From assembly GCF_009618275.1 (NCBI RefSeq), contig NZ_WIAD01000004.1:1-64000 (forward strand): 64,000 nucleotides of DNA, given 5' to 3'. The DNA comes from Roseimaritima sediminicola. Lineage in GTDB: Bacteria; Planctomycetota; Planctomycetia; Pirellulales; Pirellulaceae. The position numbers and the translations under genes were made by a program. Positions 42,475 to 51,155 of the stretch are shown piece after piece (the first letter of the stretch is position 1; every line of letters starts with the position of its first letter). The notes below the pieces were generated by a model. That model did no database searches. It was not told the DNA's origin and saw nothing but the letters and a program-made list of their open reading frames with translations.

Positions 42475-43829
42475 CAACCTCCCGTCGCCGGAGTGATCGG
42501 CGGCAGCTCCGGCCCCAGCACGTCCTCGGCTCGCACGGCTCCCACATCGGCATCGGACAGGGACAGCACGTAATTGACCAAGTCCCAGACCTGATCCGGC
42601 GTCAGCCCCGCGCCGCTGGGCTGGTCGACCAGCGGGACCGCGGGCATCGGCGTTCCGTCGATCCCGTTGACGATCCGCAGGTACAACAGGTCCGGGTCAC
42701 TGCCGCCGCGAAACGCTCCCAGCTGCAGATTTCGCGGGCGCGCCTGCCGCGGCCGCAGGGCTCCGGCCCGGCGAAACGGCTCGGTCGCTTCGTCGTCGTC
42801 GGGCGTGATCCCAATTCGCGTGGTCCAGTCCTTGGTCCAGTCGTCGAAGTCCAGCGTGGTGGCTTCGCCGTTGCCGGCCGGTCCGTGACACCCCACGCAA
42901 TTGGCGATATTGCCGTGGAACAGCGTTTCGCCTCGCTCGATGGACGCCGCGTGCCGCTCGGCCGCCGCCGCTTTGACGGTTCGTCCCACGTACGCGGGCA
43001 CCGGCGGAACCGGCGTTTCTTGCCGACTCGCTTGCCGCCAGGGCTGGACGATGTCGGCCAACAGACCGTCGATCACCTGCAACTGCTCGGCAAACAACTC
43101 GGCGTCCTGCTGTTCCGCTTCGGCTGCGAACAACCGCTCTTCGGCCGCCAACTGGTCCGATCCGTAATCGTATTCGGTGGCCGCCAGCGCGAACAACTCG
43201 CGCTGCAGCTGGCCGCGGACGGACAAATAAATCACGTAATCGATCAAGGCTTCGCGATCTTCCTCCGGAACCGAAGCGGCAAAGGTCGGCATCGCCGTAC
43301 CGGGTTCACCGGCGACGATCGTCCGCATCAAATCATCCCGGGTGGGTCGCTGGCCGCGGGGCGTGGATTTGAACTTAAACACGCCCATCCGGAAGTCGCG
43401 CGGATAGGGTTTCTGCATCCCCGCGGCGGGACCTCGGCCGTTGCCCTCCAGGCCATGGCAAACCGCACAGTGTTCGCGATACAGACCAAAGTGTTTGCCG
43501 TCTTCGGTGCTGTACACCGGCCCGGCGGCCCGCACCAGGTTGTCGGCATCGACCAGCGGCCGCAGCGGCTGCGGGACGCGCGGTTCATCGGGCGTGCCGA
43601 ACAGATACGCGAGCGCGTCTTCGATATCCGCCTGAGCCTGATCGAGCGGTTGGCCGCTCTGGTGTTCCCACTTCAGTCGCTGGACATCGTCGCCGGCAAA
43701 ACGAGGGGGCGTCGAGTCGCAACCGGACAGGACAAGACCGAGGGCGGCGACCAGCAGCAGCGCAGCGGGGATAGGCACGCGAGCACGAGAGAACGGCTGA
43801 ACAGATAGGGTTACCATGCCATCCATCAT
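42474..43829 (-). CDS. diheme cytochrome c lipoprotein
   Basis: 451-aa exported protein with a lipobox (VLSGC, Cys37 from the start chosen) and two c-type heme sites, CAVCH at about 121-125 and CVGCH at about 312-316. Methionine ligands probably come from GTAMPTFAAS and GTPMPAVP. Between the two cytochrome folds is a helical linker. Several ATGs (43829, 43826, 43817) are possible starts; all keep the signal sequence. It is the first gene of the oxidase maturation operon and may pass electrons to the oxidase, which itself is not in the window. Confidence 0.9.
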   Translation of the reverse strand: MMDGMVTLSVQPFSRARVPIPAALLLVAALGLVLSGCDSTPPRFAGDDVQRLKWEHQSGQPLDQAQADIEDALAYLFGTPDEPRVPQPLRPLVDADNLVRAAGPVYSTEDGKHFGLYREHCAVCHGLEGNGRGPAAGMQKPYPRDFRMGVFKFKSTPRGQRPTRDDLMRTIVAGEPGTAMPTFAASVPEEDREALIDYVIYLSVRGQLQRELFALAATEYDYGSDQLAAEERLFAAEAEQQDAELFAEQLQVIDGLLADIVQPWRQASRQETPVPPVPAYVGRTVKAAAAERHAASIERGETLFHGNIANCVGCHGPAGNGEATTLDFDDWTKDWTTRIGITPDDDEATEPFRRAGALRPRQARPRNLQLGAFRGGSDPDLLYLRIVNGIDGTPMPAVPLVDQPSGAGLTPDQVWDLVNYVLSLSDADVGAVRAEDVLGPELPPITPATGG

Positions 43830-44003
43830 GGCGGACGAGCCGCAAAGTTGGGAACCCATAATCACGGCAAAGCCCAGGACGAATCGTCGCACGGTTCCCG
43901 CCCACGCTTCCCGTCCATCAGCCGCAGGGCGCTAGCCCACGGTTCCCGTCCATCAGCCGCAGGGTGCTAGCCCAATGCCATCTACTTTCACCATCGCTTG
44001 CGA

Positions 44004-44105
44004 TTGAAGCGTTAGCGGAGCGGCGCAAGCCGCCCGGTGTGTGAAGGTTCGCACCGCAAAACCGGACGGCTCGCGCCGTTCCGCTACAAAGGAAGTGGCA
44101 TTGGG
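44004..44105 (-). repeat. 102-bp repeat, right copy
   Basis: Inverted copy of 36547-36648 with one visible difference. With its partner it brackets the eight-gene operon 36848-43829. Confidence 0.92.
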
Positions 44106-44287
44106 CGCTAGCCCACGGTTCCCGCCCATCAGCCGCAGGGCGATCGCCCAAACGGCCCAGGTGACTGCGGCGTTCAATGGCCAACGCGGCGCAAGGATGT
44201 CCAAACACTAACTTTCACTAACCAACCACTAATAGGGTTTCCGACGGCTCGTCCGGATTAGTGCGGCATTAGTGTTCCGCATGCGCT

Positions 44288-44348
44288 GGAGTCTAGGCTT
44301 CAGCCGATGCAGACGGAGGCTTACAAAATCGGCTGAAGCCTACACTCC
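44288..44348. repeat. 21-bp inverted repeat with 19-bp spacer
   Basis: Arms 44288-44308 and 44328-44348 (TAGGCTTCAGCCGAT core) match with one mismatch. No T-run follows. Confidence 0.85.
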
Positions 44349-44353
44349 AACGT

Positions 44354-44378
44354 CCAAACTGTGGCGAGTTCGGCTACG
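44354..44378 (+). repeat. dispersed 25-bp hairpin element, copy 6
   Basis: Stem AACTG TGGC GAGTT (one mismatch) followed by CGGCTACG. Confidence 0.8.
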
Positions 44379-44414
44379 ACCAGTGCGGCTGCGGAACAGG
44401 TTGATATGTGCGCA

Positions 44415-44447
44415 TAAAAATAGCCGAAGTCGTGTGACTTCGGCTAT
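44415..44447 (-). terminator. intrinsic terminator of the cupredoxin gene
   Basis: On the minus strand ATAGCCGAAGTC ACAC GACTTCGGCTAT, a perfect 12-bp stem with a tetraloop (44420-44447), is followed by TTTTT. It lies 75 bp beyond the cupredoxin stop codon. Confidence 0.75.
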
Positions 44448-44469
44448 GAATCTTCTTTGCCGGGCCGGT

Positions 44470-44510
44470 CCAAACTCTGGCGAGCCCAAACTCTGGCGAG
44501 TTCAGCTACG
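44470..44510 (+). repeat. dispersed hairpin element, partial copy plus full copy 7
   Basis: A truncated unit (44470-44484, CCAAACTCTGGCGAG) is followed directly by a complete one (44486-44510) with the stem AACTC TGGC GAGTT. Confidence 0.85.
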
Positions 44511-44521
44511 GCGATCGACGC

Positions 44522-45283
44522 TTACGGCAGCTTGACCTGGTCGGGCTTGATTTTCACGACGCCCAGGTCGTTGACGCCGTCTTTGATATCGACTTCAAAG
44601 CGGTTGCGTTTCCATTCTTGGGTCTTGCCGTCGACTTCGACTTCGCTGAGGGCTCCATCGGCGGCTTCCATCCAGACGCGGAACGTCAGTTCCTCGTTGG
44701 GCAGGCCTTTGATGGTCAGGTTGCCATCTTCGTCGCTGACCGCTGCGTAGGGGTGGTCCAAGACGACTACATAGGCCCTCATCCAGGGGTGGATGTTGCA
44801 CTCGACGGGAATCGGCGCCGGCTCGCTCTCTTCCAGCTCGACGTCTTTCTCCTGCGACGCCGGGATCATCAGGTTCTTGGCGTCGTTCTTCAGGAAATTC
44901 AGATTTGCGTTGTGTCCGACCGGATCGGGGTTGGTCACCTTCAACGTGTCGCCGACCTGCGTCAGCACCACGCGGGGCTCGAAGCGGCAGTCTTCATTGG
45001 CCAGCTCGTGCGTGTCGTTTTTCTCGGGCGAATCCGGCAGATCGCTGCCGCCGCGGCCGGTGTAGACGTAAACGACGACGTTCTTGATGCCTTTGTTCTT
45101 GGGATTGACGACCAACGACTCGTCGGTCAGGTCGTGCTTGCCGCAGAAGGCCGTATCGCGGTTGACGTCGATCGGGGCCGGGGCGGGAACGTCACCATCG
45201 AAAACGAACTGCATTTTCAGATCGCCACCGTAGACATTCGCCGCGGCGAACAGGCAGGCAGTAGAAAGCAAAAATCGACGCAT
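44522..45283 (-). CDS. exported cupredoxin-like protein (methylamine-utilisation type)
   Basis: 253-aa protein with a signal peptide (MRRFLLSTACLFAAANVYGG). The cupredoxin segment (about 95-180) has a candidate type 1 copper site: His124 (PVGHNAN), then Cys162, His165 and Met168 in ECNIHPWM, in exactly the order H...C-x2-H-x2-M. Cys48 and Cys99 may form a disulfide. The C-terminal ~60 residues look like a carboxypeptidase-regulatory beta domain (DEDGNLTIKGLPNEELTFRVW). AGGAG is spaced 8 nt from the second ATG (45283) but only 2 nt from the first (45289), so the second is chosen. A periplasmic electron carrier role is inferred. Confidence 0.82.
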   Translation of the reverse strand: MRRFLLSTACLFAAANVYGGDLKMQFVFDGDVPAPAPIDVNRDTAFCGKHDLTDESLVVNPKNKGIKNVVVYVYTGRGGSDLPDSPEKNDTHELANEDCRFEPRVVLTQVGDTLKVTNPDPVGHNANLNFLKNDAKNLMIPASQEKDVELEESEPAPIPVECNIHPWMRAYVVVLDHPYAAVSDEDGNLTIKGLPNEELTFRVWMEAADGALSEVEVDGKTQEWKRNRFEVDIKDGVNDLGVVKIKPDQVKLP

Positions 45284-45390
45284 GAGCATCGCTCCTCAGG
45301 TTAACAGGTGAAGGTGGGATGTTGATCTGCGAAATCGACAACGGTCGACGAAGTTCAGCAGCGACACGCACAACACTAATCGCATTGTAC

Positions 45391-45434
45391 CCAAAGGAAA
45401 AGCGACGGCCGAGAAGAAGGTTCTCGGCCGTCGC
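45391..45434 (-). terminator. strong intrinsic terminator
   Basis: Perfect 14-bp arms (45421-45434 with 45402-45415; GCGACGGCCGAGAA core) and a 5-nt loop are followed on the minus strand by TTTTCCTTT. No upstream minus-strand gene lies before it other than the candidate RNA. Confidence 0.8.
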
Positions 45435-45529
45435 CTCCATAAACAAAAACTAGCTGAATCAGACCAGCATGCGAGCCCAGAGGTGGGGTTTTATGAGGGC
45501 TCGCAGACAATACCGGTCGGTGGGGTCTA
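45391..45529 (-). ncRNA. candidate ~140-nt structured RNA, or leader with attenuator, before the cupredoxin gene
   Basis: On the minus strand a consensus TATAAT (45541-45536) predicts a start near 45529. The RNA would fold an outer stem GACCGG/CTGGTC (45518-45513 with 45467-45462) and a 9-bp stem TGCGAGCCC/GGGCTCGCA (45505-45497 with 45478-45470), with a loop containing AAAACCCCACCTC, which is complementary to Shine-Dalgarno sequences. It ends at a 14-bp perfect terminator hairpin. It may be an independent small RNA (6S-like is possible, not shown) or a regulated leader of the gene 108 bp further on. Confidence 0.5.
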
Positions 45530-45535
45530 CGTAGC

Positions 45536-45541
45536 ATTATA
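45536..45541 (-). promoter_or_regulatory. consensus -10 box of the candidate RNA
   Basis: Perfect TATAAT on the minus strand. The -35 region 16-17 bp upstream (CTGGTAA) matches poorly. Confidence 0.45.
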
Positions 45542-45743
45542 GCGGCTCGCCGGGCAATTACCAGCCCTTAACCCCACATCACCGCGAATTAACTCCACAC
45601 GATGGGTCTAGCGACCGGGCCGGAGCCACCCGCGATGGCCTGGTGCTGCTATTCGCCGAGCCCGCTTTCCCGTAGGATGCAGCCAGCACCGCCGCGCCCG
45701 TTTTTTACTCGGAAAACTTGATTCAACCAGGAATCTTGGGGAC

Positions 45744-47093
45744 ATGCCACAAGACACCGCATCGCCGTCATCCGCCGCCGCTTCCACCGCCAACGACGCC
45801 CCCGGCAAGACCGTTCTGATCGTGGGCAACGGAGGCCGCGAACACGCCTTGGCATGGAAAATCGCCGCCAGTCCCCGAGCGGCCAAGGTCTTCGTCGCGC
45901 CCGGTAACGCCGGCACGGCCGTCGACGCAACCAATGTCCCGATCGAGGCCTCCGACAAAGAAGGCATCCTGCGTTTTGTCAAAGAAAACCAGGTCGACCT
46001 GGTCGTTGTCGGCCCCGAAGCCCCGCTGGTAGCCGGACTGGTCGACGACCTGCAGGCGGCCGGGATCCGCGCCTTCGGCCCCTCGGCCGCCGCCGCGGAA
46101 CTGGAAGGCAGCAAGGTGTTTTGCAAGAACCTGCTGCGCAGCGCCAACATCCCCACGGCCGACTACCAGACCTTCCGCACCGCCTCGGACGCCTCACGCT
46201 TCATCAAAGACCGCTACCCCGATGCCAACCAAGCCGTTCCGGTGGTCGTCAAAGCCGATGGGCTGGCCGCCGGCAAAGGCGTTATCGTCTGCGCGACGCG
46301 CAGCGAAGCGCTCGACGCGATCAATCGGATCGCGGGCGTGCGAGAATTCGGCGAAGCCGGCAATACCCTGATCATCGAAGAGCGACTGGAAGGCCAAGAG
46401 GCCAGCGTGCTGGCGATCACCGACGGCGAAACCATCCTCACGCTGCCGGCCGCCCAGGACCACAAACCGGCCTACGACGGCGACACCGGTCCCAACACCG
46501 GCGGCATGGGTGCGTACTGCCCCACGCCGCTGGTCGATGCCGAAATGATGGCCAAGGTCGAACGCGACATTCTGGTCCCGGTCGTGCACGCGATGAAGCG
46601 TTCGCGGCGGCCGTTCCGCGGCGTGCTGTACGCCGGCCTGATGCTGACCTCGGCCGGCCCCAAGGTGCTGGAATTCAACGTGCGGTTCGGCGACCCCGAA
46701 TGCCAACCGCTGCTGATGCGGATGCAGGGCGACCTGCTGGAAATCATCGAAGCGGTCACCGAGGGACGACTGGGCGAAGTCGAACCGCCCGGCTGGGACG
46801 AACGGCCGAGCATCTGCGTGGTGATGGCCAGCGAAGGCTATCCGGGCGACTACGAGAAAGGCCGCGAGATCAAGGGCCTGGAACGAGCGGCCGAGTTGCC
46901 CGAGGTGAAAGTGTTTCACGCCGGCACCCAACAGGTGGGCGGCAAAGTCATCAACAGCGGCGGACGCGTGCTGGGCGTTACGGCGATCGGCAACAGCATC
47001 AGCGCCGCCAAGCTGCAAGCCTACAAGGCGGTCCGCGAGATCCGCTGGCCCGGCGCCTGGTGCCGCAAAGACATCAGCGACAAAGCGCTGTAA
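45744..47093 (+). CDS. purD: phosphoribosylamine-glycine ligase
   Basis: PurD (GAR synthetase), second step of purine synthesis, ATP-grasp fold, 449 aa. The N-domain motif VGNGGREHALAW is at about 26-37, the ATP-grasp region PVVVKADGLAAGKGVIVC is clear, and GPNTGGMGAYCPTP and EFNVRFGDPECQPLL are the family signatures. The first ~20 residues (Ser/Ala/Thr-rich) are longer than in most homologues, so a later start is conceivable, but there is no ATG before VLIVGNGG. It stands alone, without other purine genes nearby. Confidence 0.95.
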   Translation: MPQDTASPSSAAASTANDAPGKTVLIVGNGGREHALAWKIAASPRAAKVFVAPGNAGTAVDATNVPIEASDKEGILRFVKENQVDLVVVGPEAPLVAGLVDDLQAAGIRAFGPSAAAAELEGSKVFCKNLLRSANIPTADYQTFRTASDASRFIKDRYPDANQAVPVVVKADGLAAGKGVIVCATRSEALDAINRIAGVREFGEAGNTLIIEERLEGQEASVLAITDGETILTLPAAQDHKPAYDGDTGPNTGGMGAYCPTPLVDAEMMAKVERDILVPVVHAMKRSRRPFRGVLYAGLMLTSAGPKVLEFNVRFGDPECQPLLMRMQGDLLEIIEAVTEGRLGEVEPPGWDERPSICVVMASEGYPGDYEKGREIKGLERAAELPEVKVFHAGTQQVGGKVINSGGRVLGVTAIGNSISAAKLQAYKAVREIRWPGAWCRKDISDKAL

Positions 47094-47104
47094 GCGGAAA
47101 AGGG

Positions 47105-47130
47105 CCGCTAGCGAATTCGCCAGAGTTTGG
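47105..47130 (-). repeat. dispersed hairpin element, copy 8
   Basis: On the minus strand CCAAACTCTGGCGAATTC then GCTAGCGG; the stem has one mismatch (AACTC against GAATT). Confidence 0.75.
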
Positions 47131-47254
47131 AGGTAGCGAGTGGCGAGTTTGAATCGTGCTCGTGCTCGGCGATCTGAGATTTGAGATTTGAGATTTGAGA
47201 TTTGCCGGCTCTAACGGAATCTATTTACGGGAACGAACGTTCTCGAATCGCGGA

Positions 47255-47475
47255 GCGATGGCATGTGGTAGCCCCAGGCGCGAGCCTGGGGAAACGTAAA
47301 CACCACGAACAAAAGCCCTGGAAGGGCGACATGAAGGATCGCATCAGATTTCATGCCGTCCCTCTGGGACTGGCGCACGGGTGTGGGGGGCGGCACCCCA
47401 GGCTCGCGCCTGGGGCTACCACATGTCGCCACTCCGTGGCTGCTGCCCTCCGAGCTTCGCACGCCCCACATAGAT
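47255..47475. repeat. ~215-bp composite element, copy B
   Basis: Bounded by inverted arms GTGGTAGCCCCAGGCGCGAG and its complement near 47395-47422, then a shared tail with GCCACTCCGTGGCTGCTGC. It parallels 26358-26570 over its length, including CGTAAACACCACGAACAAAA. Partial copies follow at 47525-47610 and 47778-47835. Confidence 0.85.
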
Positions 47476-47845
47476 TCCGCCAGAGTCAGGAGATTTGAGA
47501 TTTGCCGGCTCTAACGGAATCTATGCAAGACGGCACCCCAGGCTCGCGCCTGGGGCTACCACATGTCGCCACTGGCGTGGCTGCTGCCCTCCGAGCTTCG
47601 CACGCCCTACATAGATTCCGCCAGAGTCAGGAGATTTGAGATTTGAGATTTGCCGGCTCTAACGGAATCTATGCACGAGTAGAATCGGTTTCTCCCCTCT
47701 CCCACCACTGCTTCACTCGCTGACGCTCGCGGCGCCGCGGGGGAGAGGGGAGAAAAGATCGCCTATCGCCGCTGCACGAGCGGCACCCCAGGCTCGCGCC
47801 TGGGGCTACCACATGTCGCCACTGGCGTGGCTGCGTGGCTGCCTC

Positions 47846-47870
47846 CCAAAGCCTGGCGACTTCGGCTACG
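47846..47870 (+). repeat. dispersed 25-bp hairpin element, copy 9
   Basis: CCAAAGCCTGGCGACTTC then GGCTACG; one stem mismatch. Just beyond the 3' end of prmC. Confidence 0.8.
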
Positions 47871-47890
47871 GATTGTGGTTAGCAATCGGC

Positions 47891-48790
47891 TCACTTGCGG
47901 CGGGCGACGAGGATGCGTTGGTGGCCGGCCAGGTCTTTGACCAGGCGTACCGAAGCGGCGTCGTAGGCGTCGCTGGCTTTGACGATCGCCGCACACGCCT
48001 CGGCGATCATCGGGCTCAGCTCGACCATCAGGTAGCCGCCCGGGCGTAGCCGCGCGGCGGCCTGCGGCACCAGTCGCTCGATGACTTCGGTGCCCTGCGG
48101 TCCGGCCAACAGGGCCTCTCGCGGTTCCTGCTCGCGGACTTCCGCCTCCAGCGCATCGTACTCGGCTTGGGCGACATAGGGCGGATTGCTGCACACCAGA
48201 TCCCACGATCCGTCGGCTTCGATACCATCGAGCAGATCGCCACTGCGGACGTCGACGCGATCGTCCAGCTCGTGCTGCGTGACGTTGTAGCGGGCGATCT
48301 CCAGAGCCGCTTCGCTGCGGTCGATCGCCGTCACTTCGGCGCGAGGCAGATTCTTCGCGATCGCGATTGCGATCGCGCCGCTGCCGGTTCCGACATCCAA
48401 GATCCGCACCGGGCGGTCATCTTCGATTTCTTTCGCCCGGTCCAGCGCTTCGATAACCAAGTGCTCGGTTTCGGGCCGCGGGATCAGGACGCTGGGATCG
48501 ACGCGCAGCTTCAACGAGTAGAACTCTTTGTAGCCGACCAGATAGGCCACGGGCATGCCTTCGCCGCGGCGGCGGACCATTTCGCGAAACGCCACGCGGG
48601 CCTCGTCGGTCAGTTCCGTATCGAAGGCCGTATACAGTTCGATCCGGCTACAGCCCCGAGCTTCGGCCAACAAGATTTCCGCATCCAGCCGCGCCGTATC
48701 GCTGCCGCGTTGTTTGAAGAAGTCGGTGGTCCACGTCAACAGCCGCAACACCGTCCAGGGTTCGGCTCTTTTCGTCTGCTCCGTCGACAT
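47891..48790 (-). CDS. prmC: peptide chain release factor N5-glutamine methyltransferase
   Basis: PrmC (HemK) methylates the GGQ glutamine of release factors, 299 aa. The SAM motif LDVGTGSGAIAIAIAK is at 131-146, the catalytic NPPY at 202-205, and RPETE (105-109) is the substrate-binding signature. The N-terminal helical domain is complete. It follows prfA by 5 bp, the classical pairing of enzyme with its substrate. Confidence 0.96.
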   Translation of the reverse strand: MSTEQTKRAEPWTVLRLLTWTTDFFKQRGSDTARLDAEILLAEARGCSRIELYTAFDTELTDEARVAFREMVRRRGEGMPVAYLVGYKEFYSLKLRVDPSVLIPRPETEHLVIEALDRAKEIEDDRPVRILDVGTGSGAIAIAIAKNLPRAEVTAIDRSEAALEIARYNVTQHELDDRVDVRSGDLLDGIEADGSWDLVCSNPPYVAQAEYDALEAEVREQEPREALLAGPQGTEVIERLVPQAAARLRPGGYLMVELSPMIAEACAAIVKASDAYDAASVRLVKDLAGHQRILVARRK

Positions 48791-48795
48791 GGCGT

Positions 48796-49878
48796 TTATT
48801 CTTCCATTTCGCTGCGCAGTTGATCGCGATCGTATTCGATCAACGCTTCGGTGACCGGCGTGACGTCGCCGGCGATGATCTGATCCAGTTTATAGATCGT
48901 TAGGTTGATGCGGTGGTCGGTCAAGCGATTCTGAGGGAAGTTATAGGTGCGGATGCGTTGGCTGCGATCGCCCGAACCGACCAATCCGCGGCGTGCTTCG
49001 GCTCGCTTGCTCTCTTCCTCTTCGCGTTTCTTCTCGTAGATCCGCGCCTTCAACACGCGGAGTGCCTTGGCCAGATTCTTGTGCTGGCTCTTCTCGTCCT
49101 GACACTGCACGACGATGCCCGTTTCGTGGTGCGTCAAACGAATCGCCGACTCGGTCTTGTTGACGTGTTGGCCGCCGGGTCCGGAGGCACCGAATTTGTC
49201 GATCCGGTAATCTTCGGATTTCAGGGCCACTTCGACGTCTTCGGGTTCGGGCATCACCGCGACGGTCGCCGCGGAGGTATGGATGCGCCCCTGGGTTTCG
49301 GTTTCGGGAACGCGTTGGACGCGGTGCCCGCCGCTCTCGTACTGTAGATCGCGATACACCCCTTCGCCTTCGATCGTCATGGTGACGTCTTTAAAGCCGC
49401 CCATGTCCGAGGCGCTGGCGTCCATGATCTCCGTCTTCCAGCCTTTGGTTTCGGCGTGCTTGCGGTACATCTCGAACAGGTCGCGGGCGAACAGCGCGGC
49501 TTCCTCGCCTCCGGTGCCGGCGCGGATTTCCATCACACAGCGTGTGCGGTGGCTGTCCTCGCCGCCGACGGTCATGGCCAGCAACTCTTCCCACAACCGT
49601 TCGCGATCCTTGCGGAGCTGGGCCATTTCGGTTTCGGCCATCTCCCGCTCCTCGTGATCCTCGGCCGCGGCGGCCATCTCCTGGCACTCCTGGATCTCGT
49701 CGGACAGGCGTTTGAACTCGCGGTAGGTATTGGCCATTTTGGCCAGTCCACCGTGCTCACGAGCCACGGCGCTCATCCGCGATCCGTCGGCTTGCACGTC
49801 CGGGTCCGCCATCGCGGCTTCCAGCTCGAGAAAGCGGTTCAGTTTTTCTTCCAGGGTGTCGCGAATCGAGTTCGACAT
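48796..49878 (-). CDS. prfA: peptide chain release factor 1
   Basis: RF1 terminates translation at UAA and UAG, 360 aa. The GGQ motif is at 235-237 ([18 protein letters not shown]) and the stop-codon recognition PET/PxT motif at 191-193 ([18 protein letters not shown]). All domains are present. It is followed by prmC and preceded, beyond a partial terminator, by rpmE. Confidence 0.96.
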   Translation of the reverse strand: MSNSIRDTLEEKLNRFLELEAAMADPDVQADGSRMSAVAREHGGLAKMANTYREFKRLSDEIQECQEMAAAAEDHEEREMAETEMAQLRKDRERLWEELLAMTVGGEDSHRTRCVMEIRAGTGGEEAALFARDLFEMYRKHAETKGWKTEIMDASASDMGGFKDVTMTIEGEGVYRDLQYESGGHRVQRVPETETQGRIHTSAATVAVMPEPEDVEVALKSEDYRIDKFGASGPGGQHVNKTESAIRLTHHETGIVVQCQDEKSQHKNLAKALRVLKARIYEKKREEEESKRAEARRGLVGSGDRSQRIRTYNFPQNRLTDHRINLTIYKLDQIIAGDVTPVTEALIEYDRDQLRSEMEE

Positions 49879-49935
49879 AGGGGGTGCATCACAGAGGGCG
49901 GTAGCGCGGCGGGGGTCACCGAGAAGCAGGTACAG

Positions 49936-49979
49936 AAAAAGCCGCTACGGCCTTGTCAAGCAAGGATCCGCGGCGGCTT
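49936..49979 (-). terminator. probable (leaky) terminator between rpmE and prfA
   Basis: On the minus strand AAGCCGC pairs with GCGGCTT, an inner CCTTG/CAAGG stem adds stability, and TTTTT follows. It would lower prfA-prmC expression relative to rpmE if the three share a promoter. Confidence 0.55.
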
Positions 49980-50004
49980 GTCGATGTCCGAACCAGAAGC
50001 GTAG

Positions 50005-50247
50005 CTAGCCCTTCTTCTTCTTTTTGCCCTTCTGCAGGCTCCCGTACGTCCCGGCAGCGAATTTCTTCTGGAACTTGTCGATCCGGCCCGCGGTGTCGAC
50101 GTACTTCAGCTTGCCGGTGTAGAACGGATGACATTCGCTGCAAATGTCGATCTTCAGCTCGGGGCGAACGCTGCGGGTCTGAAACGTGTTGCCGCAACCA
50201 CAGGTCACGGTCGTTTCTTGATAGTTGGGGTGAATGTCTGCTTTCAT
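50005..50247 (-). CDS. rpmE: 50S ribosomal protein L31
   Basis: 80-aa L31 starting [12 protein letters not shown] at 50247, with SD AGAGGT 7-8 nt upstream. It is the zinc-binding (C+) form: CGCGNTF and [11 protein letters not shown] provide the cysteines. The C-terminus is a Lys-rich tail (KGKKKKKG). Synteny with prfA-prmC is conserved in many bacteria. A longer upstream frame exists but has no L31 character. Confidence 0.95.
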   Translation of the reverse strand: MKADIHPNYQETTVTCGCGNTFQTRSVRPELKIDICSECHPFYTGKLKYVDTAGRIDKFQKKFAAGTYGSLQKGKKKKKG

Positions 50248-50454
50248 AACGCTTACCTCTGGGGCATCGAAGACCGGGCTGGACGATACAGCAGGATCGA
50301 TGCATGGCGGTGAATGAATATCGCTGGAGCGGGAATCCCGCTTTCTCAAGCCTTGGCTCCCTACCAGCACTGCCTAATGGTATGATCGATGCCCCCAAAT
50401 TAGCAAGGGCACCGGCTTTTCCTTTTTCCCGAATTCGTTTTAGGGACACCCGTT

Positions 50455-50805
50455 ATGTCCGATCCCGATCCTGCGTCGAGCCCCTACACGAGCCCGGCGA
50501 CACCCCCGGCCGCCGCAGCGAATTACCAAACCCAAAGTGACGCCACCGGCGGGGTGATCCCCTACAAAAACCCCAAGGCCCTGACGGCCTATTACCTCGG
50601 GATCTTCTCCCTGTTTCCTGCTATCGGCTTGCCGCTGGGCGTCGCTTCGATCTGGTTGGGAATTCTGGGCCTGAAAGCGCGGCGGCAAAATCCGATCATC
50701 CGCGGCCATGTACACGCCTGGATCGGGATCGTGCTGGGCGTGCTGGGAATGCCGCTGCACCTATTGGTCGGAGCCGGCTGCGTGGCGGCAATCCTGGGAG
50801 CCTAA
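50455..50805 (+). CDS. small membrane protein, DUF4190-like
   Basis: 116-aa protein with a Pro/Ala-rich polar N-terminus (about 42 residues) and hydrophobic helices at about 45-72 and 84-114, separated by LKARRQNPIIRGH. It is laid out like the protein at 25019-25342 and its N-terminus (DNPYQ/SSPYT-type) is similar. Function unknown. ATG start. It is convergent with the BASS-family gene and borders the tandem-repeat field. Confidence 0.75.
   Translation: MSDPDPASSPYTSPATPPAAAANYQTQSDATGGVIPYKNPKALTAYYLGIFSLFPAIGLPLGVASIWLGILGLKARRQNPIIRGHVHAWIGIVLGVLGMPLHLLVGAGCVAAILGA

Positions 50806-51155
<350 letters not shown>

Larger units (their letters stand above)
43830..44521. other. 692-bp gene-free region with several inverted repeats
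   Basis: Contents: tandem CGGTTCCCG/AGCCGCAGGG(C/T)GCTAGCCCA-type units (43905-43975 and 44105-44150), the 102-bp repeat (44004-44105), a 21-bp inverted repeat (44288-44348), a hairpin element at 44354-44378, a terminator at 44415-44447 and two more hairpin-element copies (44470-44510). The far left part must hold the promoter of the oxidase maturation operon. Confidence 0.75.
45284..45743. other. 460-bp gap between the cupredoxin gene and purD
   Basis: The divergent gap holds the candidate RNA gene or leader described below on the minus strand (45391-45541). Frames crossing it have no protein-like character. I see no clear purD promoter. Confidence 0.6.
47094..47890. other. 797-bp gene-free mosaic of repeats
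   Basis: Contains in order: hairpin element (47105-47130), short GTGGCGAG and CGTGCTC arrays, GAGATTT array and CTCTAACGGAATCTAT end (47175-47225), the ~215-bp composite element (47255-47475), two shorter partial copies separated by further GAGATTT/CTCTAACGGAATCTATG modules (47490-47675), a CTCTCCCC inverted repeat (47690-47757), a last partial copy (47778-47835) and a hairpin element (47846-47870). No gene. Confidence 0.85.

Noticed and set aside
42298-42553. ctaA start upstream of 42301
   Set aside because: The extra ~84 codons are out-of-frame translation of the 58-aa gene and of the cytochrome c 3' end; GTG at 42301 fits the coupling.
45192-45446. 84-codon minus-strand frame starting at the candidate RNA
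   Set aside because: It runs through the terminator stem and overlaps the cupredoxin signal sequence in another frame, with no protein features.
45391-45529. Assignment of the candidate RNA as 6S, SRP or tmRNA
   Set aside because: The SRP tetraloop region, tmRNA tag and tRNA-like ends are absent, and I could not confirm a 6S bulge, so no family name is given.
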